Shown piece by piece: positions 17,510 through 26,872 of a stretch of 64,000 bases of DNA. The first letter of the stretch is position 1, and each line of letters opens with the position of its first letter. The stretch is from Archivesica marissinica (lineage: Eukaryota > Mollusca > Bivalvia > Venerida > Vesicomyidae). Where the stretch lies: the NCBI GenBank assembly GCA_014843695.1, contig CM026400.1, forward strand, positions 48,901,003 to 48,965,002, given 5' to 3'. A model generated the notes under the pieces. That model saw only the letters and a list, made by a program, of their open reading frames with translations, was not told the origin of the DNA and ran no database searches. The translations under genes and the position numbers were made by a program.

Positions 17510-20158
17510 CCGTGCCTGAAACACTGCTCATAGCGACCACTGAAACACTGCTCATAGCGACCACTGGTGTCTTCTGTGCCTGAAACACTGCTCATAGCGA
17601 CCACTGCTCATAGCGACCACTGGTGTCTTCCGTGCCTGAAACACTGCTCATAGCGACCACTGCTCATAGCGACCACTGGTGTCTTCCGTGCCTGAAACAC
17701 TGCTCATAGCGACCACTGTTGTCTTCCGTGCCTGAAACACTGCTCATAGCGACCACTGCTCATAGCGACCACTGCTCATAGCGACCACTGGTGTCATTCG
17801 TGCCTGAAACACTGCTCATAGCGACCACTGTTGTCTTCCGTGCCTGAAACACTGCTCATAGCGACCACTGCTCATAGCGACCACTGCTCATAGCAACCAC
17901 TGCTCATAGCGACCACTGGTGTCTTCCGTGCCTGAAACACTGCTCATAGCGACCACTGTTGTCTTCCGTGCCTGAAACACTGCTCATAGCGACCACTGCT
18001 CATAGCGACCACTGGTGTCTTCCGTGCCTGAAACACTGCTCATAGCGACCACTGCTCATAGCGACCATTGGTGTCTTCCGTGCCTGAAACACTGCTCATA
18101 GCGACCACTGCTCATAGCGACCACTGGTGTCTTCCGTGCCTGAAACACTGCTCGTAGATACCACTGCTCATAGCGACCACTGGTGTCTTCCGTGCCTGAA
18201 ACACTGCTCGTAGCGACCACTGCTCATAGCGACCACTGGTTTCTTCCGTGCCTGAAACACTGCTCGTAGCGACCACTGGTGTCTTCCGTGCCTGAAACAC
18301 TGCTCGTAGCGACCACTGCTCATAGCGACCACTGGTGTCTTCCGTGCCTGAAACACTGCTCATAGCGACCACTAGTGTCTTCCGTGCCTGAAACACTGCT
18401 CATAGCGATCACTGTTGTCTTCCGTGCCTGAAACATTGCTCATAGCGACCACTGTTGTCTTCCGTGCCTGAAACACTGCTCATAGCGACCACTGGAGTCT
18501 TCCGTGCCTGAAACACTACTCATAGCGACCACTGTTGTCTTCCGTGCCTGAAACACTGCTCATAGCGACCACTGTTGTCTTCCGTGCCTGAAACACTGCT
18601 CATAGCGACCACTGTTGTCTTCCGTGCCTGAAACACTGCTCATAGCGACCACTGTTATCTTCTGTGCCTGAAACACTGCTCATAGCTACCACTGGAGTCT
18701 TCCGTGCCTGAAACACTGCTCGTAGCGACCACTGGTGTCTTCCGTGCCTGAAACACTACTCATAGCGACCACTGTTTTCTTCCGTGCCTGAAACACTGCT
18801 CATAGCGACCACTGTTGTCTTCCGTGCCTGAAACACTGCTCATAGCGACCACTGTTGTCTTCCGTGCCTGAAACACTGCTCATAGCTACCACTGGTGTCT
18901 TCCGTGCCTGAAACACTGCTCATAGCGACCACTGGTGTCTTCCGTGCCTGAAACACTGCTCATAGCGACCACTGGTGTCTTCCGTGCCTGAAACACTGCT
19001 CATAGCGACCACTGGTGTCTTTCGTGCCTGAAACACTGCTCATAGCGACCACTGTTGTCTTCCGTGCCTGAAACACTGCTCATAGCGACCACTGTTGTCT
19101 TCCGTTCCTGAAACACTGCTCATAGCGACCACTGTTTTCTTCCGTGCCTGAAATACTGCTCATAGCGACCACTGTTGTCTTCCGTGCCTGAAACACTGCT
19201 CATAGCGACCACTGTTGTCTTCCGTGCCTGAAACACTGCTCATAGCGACCACTGTTGTCTTCCGTGCCTGAAACACTGCTCATAGCTACCACTGGTGTCT
19301 TCCGTGCCTGAAACACTGCTCATAGCGACCACTGGTGTCTTCCGTGCCTGAAACACTGCTCATAGCGACCACTGGTGTCTTCCGTGCCTGAAACACTGCT
19401 CATAGCGACCACTGGTGTCTTTCGTGCCTGAAACACTGCTCATAGCGACCACTGTTGTCTTCCGTGCCTGAAACACTGCTCATAGCGACCACTGTTGTCT
19501 TCCGTTCCTGAAACACTGCTCATAGCGACCACTGTTTTCTTCCGTGCCTGAAATACTGCTCATAGCGACCACTGTTGTCTTCCGTGCCTGAAACACTGCT
19601 CATAGCGACCACTGTTGTCTTCCGTGCCTGAAACACTGCTCATAGCGACCACTGTTGTCTTCCGTGCCTGAAACACTGCTCATAGCGACCACTGTTGTCT
19701 TCCGTGCCTGAAACACTGCTCATAGCGACCACTGGTGTCTTCCGTGCCTGAAACACTGCTCATAGCGACCACTGGTGTCTTCCGTGCCTGAAACACTGCT
19801 CATATCGACCACTGGTGTCTTCCGTGCCTGAAACACTGCTCATAGCGACCACTGGTGTCTTCCGTGCCTGAAACACTGCTCATAGCGACCACTGGTGTCT
19901 TCCGTGCCTGAAACACTGCTCATAGCGACCACTGGTGTCTTCCGTGCCTGAAACACTGCTCATAGCGACCACTGTTGTCTTCCGTGCCTGAAACACTGCT
20001 CATAGCGACCACTGTTGTCTTCCTCCCGGGTGCTCGTCCGTGCCTGAAACACTGCTCATAGCGACCACTGGTGTCTTCCGTGCCTGAAACACTGCTCATA
20101 GCGACCACTGGTGTCTTCCGTGCCTGAAACACTGCTCATAGCGACCACTGTTGTCTTC
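17510..20158 (+). repeat. 40-bp minisatellite in intron 4
   Basis: Units of 40 bp built from GTGCCTGAAACACTGCTCAT, AGCGACCACT and a TGTCTTCC segment, about 65 copies. In the first third a 16-17 bp sub-block (CTGCTCATAGCGACCA) is itself doubled or tripled. A run of ten units with private variants recurs 400 bp downstream (about 18881-19160 and 19281-19560). A short foreign piece (TCCTCCCGGGTGCTCG) lies near 20032. Confidence 0.93.
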
Positions 20159-20203
20159 CTCCGCCAATTCTAGCTGAAGAGTGGCAATAGAATCTAAGCT
20201 GTT

Positions 20204-20253
20204 AGCGTGACATTATACTCCGAAAACAAGCGTGACATTATACTCCGAAAACA
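20204..20253. repeat. Two tandem copies of a 25-bp unit
   Basis: AGCGTGACATTATACTCCGA followed by AAACA occurs twice in direct succession. Confidence 0.85.
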
Positions 20254-20278
20254 AATAAACAAACAGTATCACGGGCAG

Positions 20279-20392
20279 TAGCCTGGGAACAGGCGTCAAT
20301 ATATTTTGCCTAGTCAGTCAAATAAATATATTTTAACAACGAGACGCCCAGAAGTTAAAAAATGAAAAATCGACAGACTGGCAGCCAGGCTA
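20279..20392. mobile_element. 114-bp MITE with 9-bp target-site duplication (copy 2)
   Basis: Starts TAGCCTGGGAACAGGCG, ends GCCAGGCTA, flanked by CACGGGCAG at 20270-20278 and 20393-20401. It is the reverse-oriented, internally shorter relative of the element at 5285-5438 (shared TATATTTTGCC, TTAACTTCTGG and the inverted termini). Confidence 0.8.
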
Positions 20393-20541
20393 CACGGGCA
20401 GCTGCTGCTAGCGGCAACCTTGCGATAGCTGTGTGAGGGCCGCTTGACTGTTCCAAGAATCTACAATCACCATACCATTTTTGTTTGCTCCAATGTCCAC
20501 TTAATATTTTACATTTTCTACAGCACATGGCAACTGCATTG

Positions 20542-20831
20542 TGTGTTTTACGTTTCTTTATCGTCGCTACCGGTTGCCATATGAGCGACGCCTCCTGAAG
20601 AGATTAATCATTTTAGAGTTTTGGAGGATCGTGCAATGATACAGACAGAGACCCATTCCAGAGTCTCCTCTTGTTCTTTTACGTGCACGGTGTAAAGTAC
20701 TGACACGAGACCTCGGTTTAACGTCCCATCTGAAAGACTGTCAATTGTATTAGGGTCAGACGGGGGATCGAACCTGCGATCCCAGGATTACCAGTCCAGC
20801 GTGTTACCACTGGACTACAAATCCGTCAGTA
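20542..20831 (-). mobile_element. SINE family C, full length, minus strand
   Basis: Reverse of the copy at 7588-7871, with tail at 20542 and tRNA-like head ending GTTACCACTGGACTACAAAT. Flanked by ATGGCAACTGCATTG (20527-20541) and ATGGCATCTGCATTG (20832-20846), a 15-bp target duplication with one mismatch. Confidence 0.83.
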
Positions 20832-20884
20832 ATGGCATCTGCATTGCCAAGCTCTTGTTTATGTCGATCATGATTTCCCTTCAG

Positions 20885-21126
20885 GGCGAGAACTTCAACC
20901 TTACAAAGGCCTCTTCAGATATTTTATGACAAGGAAAGACAACACAGGCCAGATATTTCTCAGTTTGGACGAGTTCATCCATACCAAGATTGGTGTGATT
21001 ACACCGGCTGTGCTGTGTAGGATCGCGATGCAGCTGTCGCATTGCCTCTGTATGCTGCATAGAAACTCATTTGTGTTGGTCAAGCTAGACTGTAGCATGA
21101 TATACGTGAGCGAGGAGTATGGAAAG
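20885..21126 (+). CDS. LDLa-LRR GPCR, tail exon resembling a kinase C-lobe start
   Basis: Acceptor CCCTTCAG ending at 20884, donor AAAG|GTAACA at 21126/21127; phase 1 in, phase 0 out, open across all 242 bases. The translation YKGLFRYFMTRKDNTGQIFL then VLCRIAMQLSHCLCMLHRNS and VLVKLDCSMIYVSEEYGK lines up by eye with kinase helices D and E (IAxQLxxxLxxLH) and the catalytic loop, where the usual H-R-D and N positions are not kept (LVKLDCSMI). That would make it a degenerate pseudokinase piece without an N-lobe. The alternative is simply a divergent receptor tail. Exon call rests on phase fit with exons 4 and 6. Confidence 0.66.
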
Positions 21127-21217
21127 GTAACATTTATTTTATTGACAGGCCTTAATAATCGAAGCTCATTATAGAGGGCAATTTGGGTGAAATAGACACC
21201 CTAGAGACCATGACTGA

Positions 21218-21334
21218 GGCCCCACTTCTCCCTAAAAAAAACTTTAATTTGCAATTTTCATACAAAATGTTGTCCAGTAAGATACACTTGGCCCATTATA
21301 AAACTCTCCTTCTATTCAAATGTATTTAATGGTG
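21218..21334. repeat. Dispersed repeat, copy 2
   Basis: Same order of blocks as 9570-9680 (GGCCCCACTTCTCC, ATTTTCATACAAAAT, TTGGCCCATTATA, TATTCAAATG). The 20-bp minisatellite begins where it ends. Confidence 0.6.
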
Positions 21335-22675
21335 GAACATGTGTGTAGGTTCGGTGGCACATGTGTAGGTTTGGTGGAACATGTGTAGGTTCGGTGGCAC
21401 ATGTTTAGGTTTGTTGGCACAGGTGTAGGTTCGGTGGAACATGTGTCGGTTTGTTGGCACAGGTGTAGGTTCGGTGGAACATGTGTAGGTTCAGTGGAAC
21501 ATGTGTCGGTTCGGTCGAACATGTGTAGGTTCGCTCGAACAGGTGTAGGTTCGTTCGGTGGCACATGTGTAGGTTTGGTGGAACAGGTGTAGGTTCGGTG
21601 GAACAGGTGTAGGTTCGGTGGTACATGTGTAGGTTCGGTGGAACAGGTGTAGGTTCGTTGGAACGTGTGTAGGTTCGGTCGAACATGTGTAGGTTCGTTC
21701 GGTGGCACATGTGTAGGTTTGGTGGAACAGGTGTAGGTTCGGTGGAACAGGTGTAGGTTTGGTGGAACAGGTGTAGGTTCGTTGGAACATGTGTAGGTTC
21801 GGTGGCACATGTGTAGGTTTGGTGGAACAGGTGTAGGTTCGGTGGAACAGGTGTAGGTTCGGTGCAACAGGTGTAGGTTTGGTGGAACAGGTGTAGGTCC
21901 GGTGGAACAGGTGTAGGTTTGGTGGGAAAAGGTGTAGGTTCGGTCGAACATGTGTAGGTTCGTTCGGTGGCACATGTGTAGGTTTGGTGGAACAGGTGTA
22001 GGTTCGGTGGAACAGGTGTAGGTTTGGTGGAACAGGTGTAGGTTCGTTGGAACATGTGTAGGTTCGGTGGAACAGGTGTAGGTTCGGTGGAACATGTGTA
22101 GGTTCGGTGGAACATGTGTAGGTTTGGTGGAACATGTGTAGGTTCGGTGGAACATGTGTAGGTTCGGTGGAACAGGTGTAGGTTTGGTGGAACATGTGTA
22201 GGTTTGGTGGAACAGGTGTAGGTTTGGTGGAACATGTGTAGGTTTGGTGGAACATGTGTAGGTTTGGTGGAACATGTGTAGGTTTGGTGGAACAGGTGTA
22301 GGTTCGTTGGAACATGTGTAGGTTCGGTCGAACATGTGTAGGTTCGTTCGGTGGCACATGTGTAGGTTTGGTGGAACAGGTGTAGGTTCGGTGGAACAGG
22401 TGTAGGTTTGGTGGAACAGGTGTAGGTTTGGTGGAACAGGTGTAGGTTCGTTGGAACATGTGTAGGTTCGGTGGAACAGGTGTAGGTTCGGTGGAACAGG
22501 TGTAGGTTTGGTGGAACATGTGTAGGTTTGGTGGAACATGTGTAGGTTCGGTGGAACATGTGTAGGTTTGGTGGAACATGTGTAGGTTCGGTGGAACATG
22601 TGTAGGTTCGGTGGAACAGGTGTAGGTTTGGTGGAACATGTGTAGGTTTGGTGGAACAGGTGTAGGTTTGGTGGA
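21331..22675. repeat. 20-bp minisatellite in intron 5
   Basis: About 66 units of GGTTTGGTGGAACATGTGTA with C/T at the fifth position, G/T in ACAGG/ACATG and occasional GGCACA. A 24-bp variant (GGTTCGTTCGGTGGCACA...) recurs at about 21545, 21690, 21957 and 22338, marking higher-order duplications. Long minus-strand frames reading His-Thr-Cys-Pro-rich repeats are artefacts of this unit. Confidence 0.93.
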
Positions 22676-22682
22676 GTAAATG

Positions 22683-22790
22683 CATGTTGTTTGATATTCT
22701 AACATCTACGATATGGTGCGTGCTGTGGTTGTCGGACATGTTGTTTGATATTCTAACATCTACGATATGGTGCATGCTGTGGTAATCGGA
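22683..22790. repeat. Two tandem copies of a 54-bp unit
   Basis: CATGTTGTTTGATATTCTAA... starts at 22683 and again at 22737; copies differ at a few bases. Confidence 0.88.
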
Positions 22791-22823
22791 CATGCTGTGT
22801 AACCGTTAAACATTCAATTTCAG

Positions 22824-22970
22824 GTTGTCGGCGACATTCAGATACGACAAGAACCGATTGTTTGCTGCAACACGGAACATATGGCCAATGACATGCACAA
22901 ACTCGGACAAGTCTTGCGCTGTCTCGTTTTGAGACAAAAAACCTATGATAATAGACAAAGATTTACTTAG
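22824..22970 (+). CDS. LDLa-LRR GPCR, terminal exon
   Basis: Acceptor CAATTTCAG ending at 22823, phase 0 in, stop TAG 22968-22970, 49 codons including the stop. It reads VVGDIQIRQEPIVCC, then NTEHMANDMHKLGQVLRCLV. The GDI near the join sits where kinases have DFG, and NDMHKLGQVL resembles the helix F signature (SDVWSLGxxL), supporting a kinase-like fold fragment across exons 5-6. The predicted protein then ends quickly after VLRQKTYDNRQRFT, so helices G-I are absent. No AATAAA is evident close downstream, so the 3' UTR end is unknown. Confidence 0.66.
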   Translation, partial: VVGDIQIRQEPIVCCNTEHMANDMHKLGQVLRCLVLRQKTYDNRQRFT

Positions 22971-23035
22971 AACTGTATTTACATGTTGTACACATGTTGA
23001 AGCAGCACACGTATTAATGGTTATAATGGACTTTT

Positions 23036-23340
23036 TTACCGGAATCTACCGGACTGTAGTTATGTTACAGGAATCTACCGGATTGCAGTTAAGTTACCGG
23101 AATCTACCGGATTGTAGTTAAGTTACCGGAATATACCGGATTGTAGTTAAGTTACCGGAATATACCGGATTGTAGATAAGTCACCGGAATCTACCGGAGT
23201 GTAGTTAAGTTACCGGAATCTACCGGAGTGTAGTTAAGTTACCGGAATCTACCGGATTATAGTTAAGTTATCGGAATCTACCGGATTGTAGTAAAGTTAC
23301 GGAATCTACCGGATTGTAGTTACGTTTACGGAATGTACCT
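23036..23340. repeat. 28-bp minisatellite just 3' of the receptor stop codon
   Basis: About eleven units of TTACCGGAATCTACCGGATT plus GTAGTTAAG. Each unit has the near-palindromic pair ACCGGAATCTACCGGA. It begins 66 bp after the TAG, so it may be in the 3' UTR. Confidence 0.88.
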
Positions 23341-23555
23341 TACCGGTACATGGCTGAAGTGGTTGTGTATTCCATGTTGTTCTGTGTTAATTTAGTGCAT
23401 TATGACTTATACCCCCCTCCCCAAAAGAAGAAAAATATTTAGTAATGAGAGAGTTATTAACTGTTTGAATAGCGCAGTTTTTTTTCCGGAAAAGGGATAA
23501 ATGCTAAATTTAGTTGTTTCTTGCCTTTCTTGCTGGACAGTGAGTGTGGAGAGTT
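23341..23555. other. Unique-looking spacer
   Basis: AT-rich with a C-run near 23411 and a T-run near 23478. No gene or repeat recognised. Confidence 0.4.
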
Positions 23556-24232
23556 CTAGAGCAGGTATACATGCACCATGCCATTGCAGGGAGTAAATAA
23601 GAGCAGGTATACATGCACCATACCATTGCAGGGCGTAGATAAGAGCAGGTATACATGCACCATGCCATTGCAGGGAGTAAATAAGAGCATGTATACATGC
23701 ACCATGTCATTGCAGGGCGTAAATAAGAGCAGATATACATGCACCATGCCATTGCAGGGAGTAAATAAGAGCAGGTATACATGCACCATACCATTGCAGG
23801 GAGTAAATAAGAGCATGTATACATGCACCATGTCATTGCAGGGCGTAAATAAGAGCAGATATACATGCACCATACAATTGCAGGGCGTAAATAAGAGCAG
23901 ATATACATGCACCATGCCATTGCAGGGCGTAAATAAGAGCAGGTGTACATGCACCATGCCATTGCAGGGCGTAAATAAGAGCAGGTATACATGCACCATA
24001 CCATTGCAGGGCGTAAATAAGAGCAGGTGTACATGCACCATGCCATTCCAGGGCGTAAATAAGAGCAGGTATGCATGCACCATACCATTGCAGGGCGTAA
24101 ATAAGAGCAGGTATGCATGCACCATACCATTGCAGGGCGTAAATAAAGAGCAGGTATGCATGCACCATGCCATTGCAGGGCGTAAATAAGGGCAGGTATA
24201 CATGCACCATACCATTGCAGGGCGTAAATAAG
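23556..24232. repeat. 42-bp minisatellite
   Basis: About 16 units opening GAGCAGGTATACATGCACCA and continuing TACCATTGCAGGGCGTAAATAA. Unit length is 14 codons, so several frames stay open on both strands without being genes. An extra A near 24145 shifts the phase of the last units. Confidence 0.92.
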
Positions 24233-24392
24233 GATTTCATATTGTTGCATTTATTATTTTTTCAATGTGACATTTTTTACTACAATAACGACAACGACGA
24301 GCACGATTCATACTGTAATAGACAATGATTTATGTAAAATGACCGACTACAGTTCATAATCCTTCCCAGTCCGAGGATCAAACCCAGGTTGC
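24233..24392. other. Short spacer before the transposase remnant
   Basis: AT-rich with an ACGACGACGAGC-like simple run. No feature supported. Confidence 0.35.
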
Positions 24393-25368
24393 ATGTGTGA
24401 GTCATCCATCCGCCGACGTACACACATAGCCCAGAAACTTCCAGACGACTTTGATGCCAAATTATTCGACTTTCAACGATTCATCATCAAGCAACGCCAG
24501 AACTCCTACGACTTATCGCAACTTGGGAACGCAGACCAGACGCCATTAACAGTTGACCTTCCATATCAAACAACAGTCAACATGAAAGGAGCCAAAACTG
24601 TACACATCAACACAATCGGGAACGAAAAAAACCGTTTCACCGTCATGCTTGCATGTACTGCTAACGGTAACAAACTACCTCCATATGTCATTTTCAAGAG
24701 AAAGACACTGCCGAAGGGAACTACCTGGCCAAAAGGTATGCACATACTTTGCCAACAGAAGGGCTGGTTCGATGATGCCATTACTAAAGATTGGCTTCAT
24801 ACAGTCTGGGGGAATCGACCAGGGGGATTAACGAAGAAGGGTTTACTGGTACTGGACGCATTTCGGTGCCACAAAACGAAGGCGGCCCTGGACATAATGA
24901 AGTCTGAACTGCGGACAACACCAGTCATCATCCCCGGCGGCATGACAAGTAGTTTGCAACCGTTGGATGTCTCCATCAACAAACCCATGAAAGTCCTCTT
25001 GCAGCGGCGTTGGAACACGTGGTACAGCGAGGGACTCCACACATATACACCGGCTGGTCATATGTGAAAGCCTGAGTTAGTGGATATCTGCCAATGGATA
25101 TTGGATGCATGGACAGACATAGACCCGAACATCATTATTCACGCCTTCAAGACATGCTGTATTTCGAATGCTCTCGACGGAACCGAAGATGATGTCCTCT
25201 GGGAAGATCATGTACAGCTACGCCCACCGACTGATGACGCCAGTGACGAGGAATCGGATGTAAATGACACCAACTGGACTTACCGACGCAGAAGTGCAAC
25301 GACTGTTCGACGACGAAGATAGCGACAACGTGTTTGAGGGATTTGGTCCAGAAGACATCCGTCAATGA
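24393..25368 (+). pseudogene. Pogo/Tigger-type (Tc1/mariner superfamily) transposase, 5'-truncated and broken
   Basis: The frame at 24393-25067 carries the DDE endonuclease domain of CENP-B/Tigger/pogo transposases: first Asp in LGNADQTPL, second in LLVLDAFRCHKT, third acidic position in SLQPLDVSINKP. RRRTHIAQKLPDDF at the start is the end of the upstream CENP-B-like HTH; the rest of the N-terminal DNA-binding region is missing. A TGA at 25065-25067 interrupts the frame. The same frame then continues with typical C-terminal text (VDICQWILDAW, CCISNALDGTEDD), and near 25272 a frameshift leads to an acidic tail ending at TGA 25366-25368. All three catalytic acidic residues remain, but truncation, stop and frameshift make it inactive. 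No terminal inverted repeats were found by eye. Confidence 0.82.
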
Positions 25369-26171
25369 GATAGTCAGCTGCCAGCATCCCTTTCTGGGTT
25401 TCCAACAGTCCTTTTCAGGACTAACCAAACATTTCGTAAGAAATCTCTCATATTGTCATTTATGCTACATTTTCGTAGAACCGTGTACCGCTGCACGTAG
25501 GCCCGCTTGTGGCAATCGCAAGATCGGAACACAGTACGGTGTTGGGGATTTATCAAAACCATGCAATTCCGGACGTAAGCCTGCACGATTTTTTTCTTTT
25601 TGTACAGGAATTTCTCAATCAGAACGCTCGTTTCAACGCGAACTGCGCCGCTTGAGAAATTTTCAAAACAAATTGAAAAATTCAACGAAATCTCTTTTTG
25701 ACGTACATATTTGCCGAATAAACCTACACGTTAGTGGAAACACATTTTATTGTTAATGTTATTCACTGTTAAAGTTCTCCCGTCGCAGATATTTTTTTGT
25801 TGCTGACAGAACCCGTTTCCTAGTATGGAAATGTGACCTGCTATGGTCAATGTCTGTGGCAATTGTTTGCAAAGTATACATGCATGCAGCTTAAAGTTGT
25901 GTTTTATTTGAAGAACAATAATAGGCGTTATATTTGGACAGATGTGTACAAAATTGTTTCAGATAGGGCCATTTTACTGATCGATGCGAAATCTGACTTC
26001 CCACAGAGTAGAATCCCTGTACTTAAATATATATACTAGTACCCCCAAACGTGCCGAATCCCTGTGCTTACAGTAAGAGTTTTTATAAAAGCTATATTTA
26101 GCTTCCTACTTGATCCTTTGTATTGTGTATGTATGTTGTATGATATATATTATTTATGTTTTGCAATAAAT
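25369..26171. other. Non-coding AT-rich DNA downstream of the transposase remnant
   Basis: Short frames (for example 25374-25685 minus, 25334-25756 plus) have no domain pattern. It may include the 3' flank of the pogo-like element, but no terminus could be defined. Confidence 0.4.
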
Positions 26172-26175
26172 TTAA

Positions 26176-26678
26176 AGCGACACTACATCGTTGAAAAAGC
26201 AAATGTCTGCAGAATGTAATTTTTTATTACATGGTATAATTTTTTCCCAATGTTTGCCTCAAAAACTGAGTATTTCAACAAATAAACAAGCGTCGTAAAC
26301 ATAACAAAATAATGTAAATAGGGTCGACATTCATGCGTAATACAATGCATGTATCCTGAATAATGCAATTTATCGTACATATTTACCGTTATATCTCACA
26401 TGTGTGCCTATGCATATTTATTTGTAGACTAAGCTTAGTTAAATTATCTCTAAATGAAAGTATCGCGCGCTTAGTATTGACTCCAATGACAAACAATGTC
26501 ATATCAGGAGTGTCGATGACCGTTATATGAAATCCTACTTTCACAAGTTTGTAGACCACAAAAACACTCTTTATTGATTCAATGTTAGTGCTCAAGTGTA
26601 TTCGGAAGAATGCGTAGTACCATAGCATTTATACGAGAAAACATGCATTTTATTTGCTTTTTGCAATGTAATGTCGCT
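26176..26678. mobile_element. 503-bp MITE with TTAA target duplication
   Basis: Starts AGCGACACTACATCG and ends as the reverse complement of AGCGACATTACATTG, inverted repeats with two mismatches in 15. TTAA flanks both ends (26172-26175, 26679-26682). The AT-rich interior has no real ORF. TTAA targets are typical of piggyBac and Kolobok families; which one is inference. Confidence 0.75.
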
Positions 26679-26682
26679 TTAA

Positions 26683-26872
26683 ACCAAAAACAAAAACGTT
26701 TGTCATTATTTTTAAGAACATATATGCTACGTCATATCCATATATAAATTGATTGTCACAATTGTTTTAAGAGGTTTTTATACATTTGTTTTCGCTGTCT
26801 AACCAGTGTCACCCAGATTTTCCACCGAATACTAGCTCCTTGTATCATAAGTATGAGGTTATCTGCTCAGTT
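26683..26872. other. Spacer between MITE and 72-bp array
   Basis: AT-rich sequence with no recognised feature. Confidence 0.35.

Larger units (their letters stand above)
21127..22823 (+). other. Intron 5 of the receptor gene
   Basis: GT at 21127, AG at 22822-22823, phase 0. Occupied mostly by a 20-bp minisatellite (21331-22675), a dispersed repeat (21218-21334) and two 54-bp tandem copies (22683-22790). Confidence 0.75.

Noticed and set aside
17510..20158. CRISPR-like array
   Set aside because: Units are contiguous with no unique spacers, in a eukaryotic intron.
21316..22793. 400-460 residue minus-strand frames rich in HQTYTCST
   Set aside because: 20-bp minisatellite read through three frames, all of them open; three overlapping frames with the same content is a repeat signature, not a Cys-rich secreted protein.
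23510..24250. Overlapping open frames on both strands over the 42-bp array
   Set aside because: A unit length divisible by three keeps several frames open by chance.
25334..25756. 140-codon plus frame after the transposase
   Set aside because: Starts inside the transposase tail in another frame and shows no recognisable domain or repeat family.
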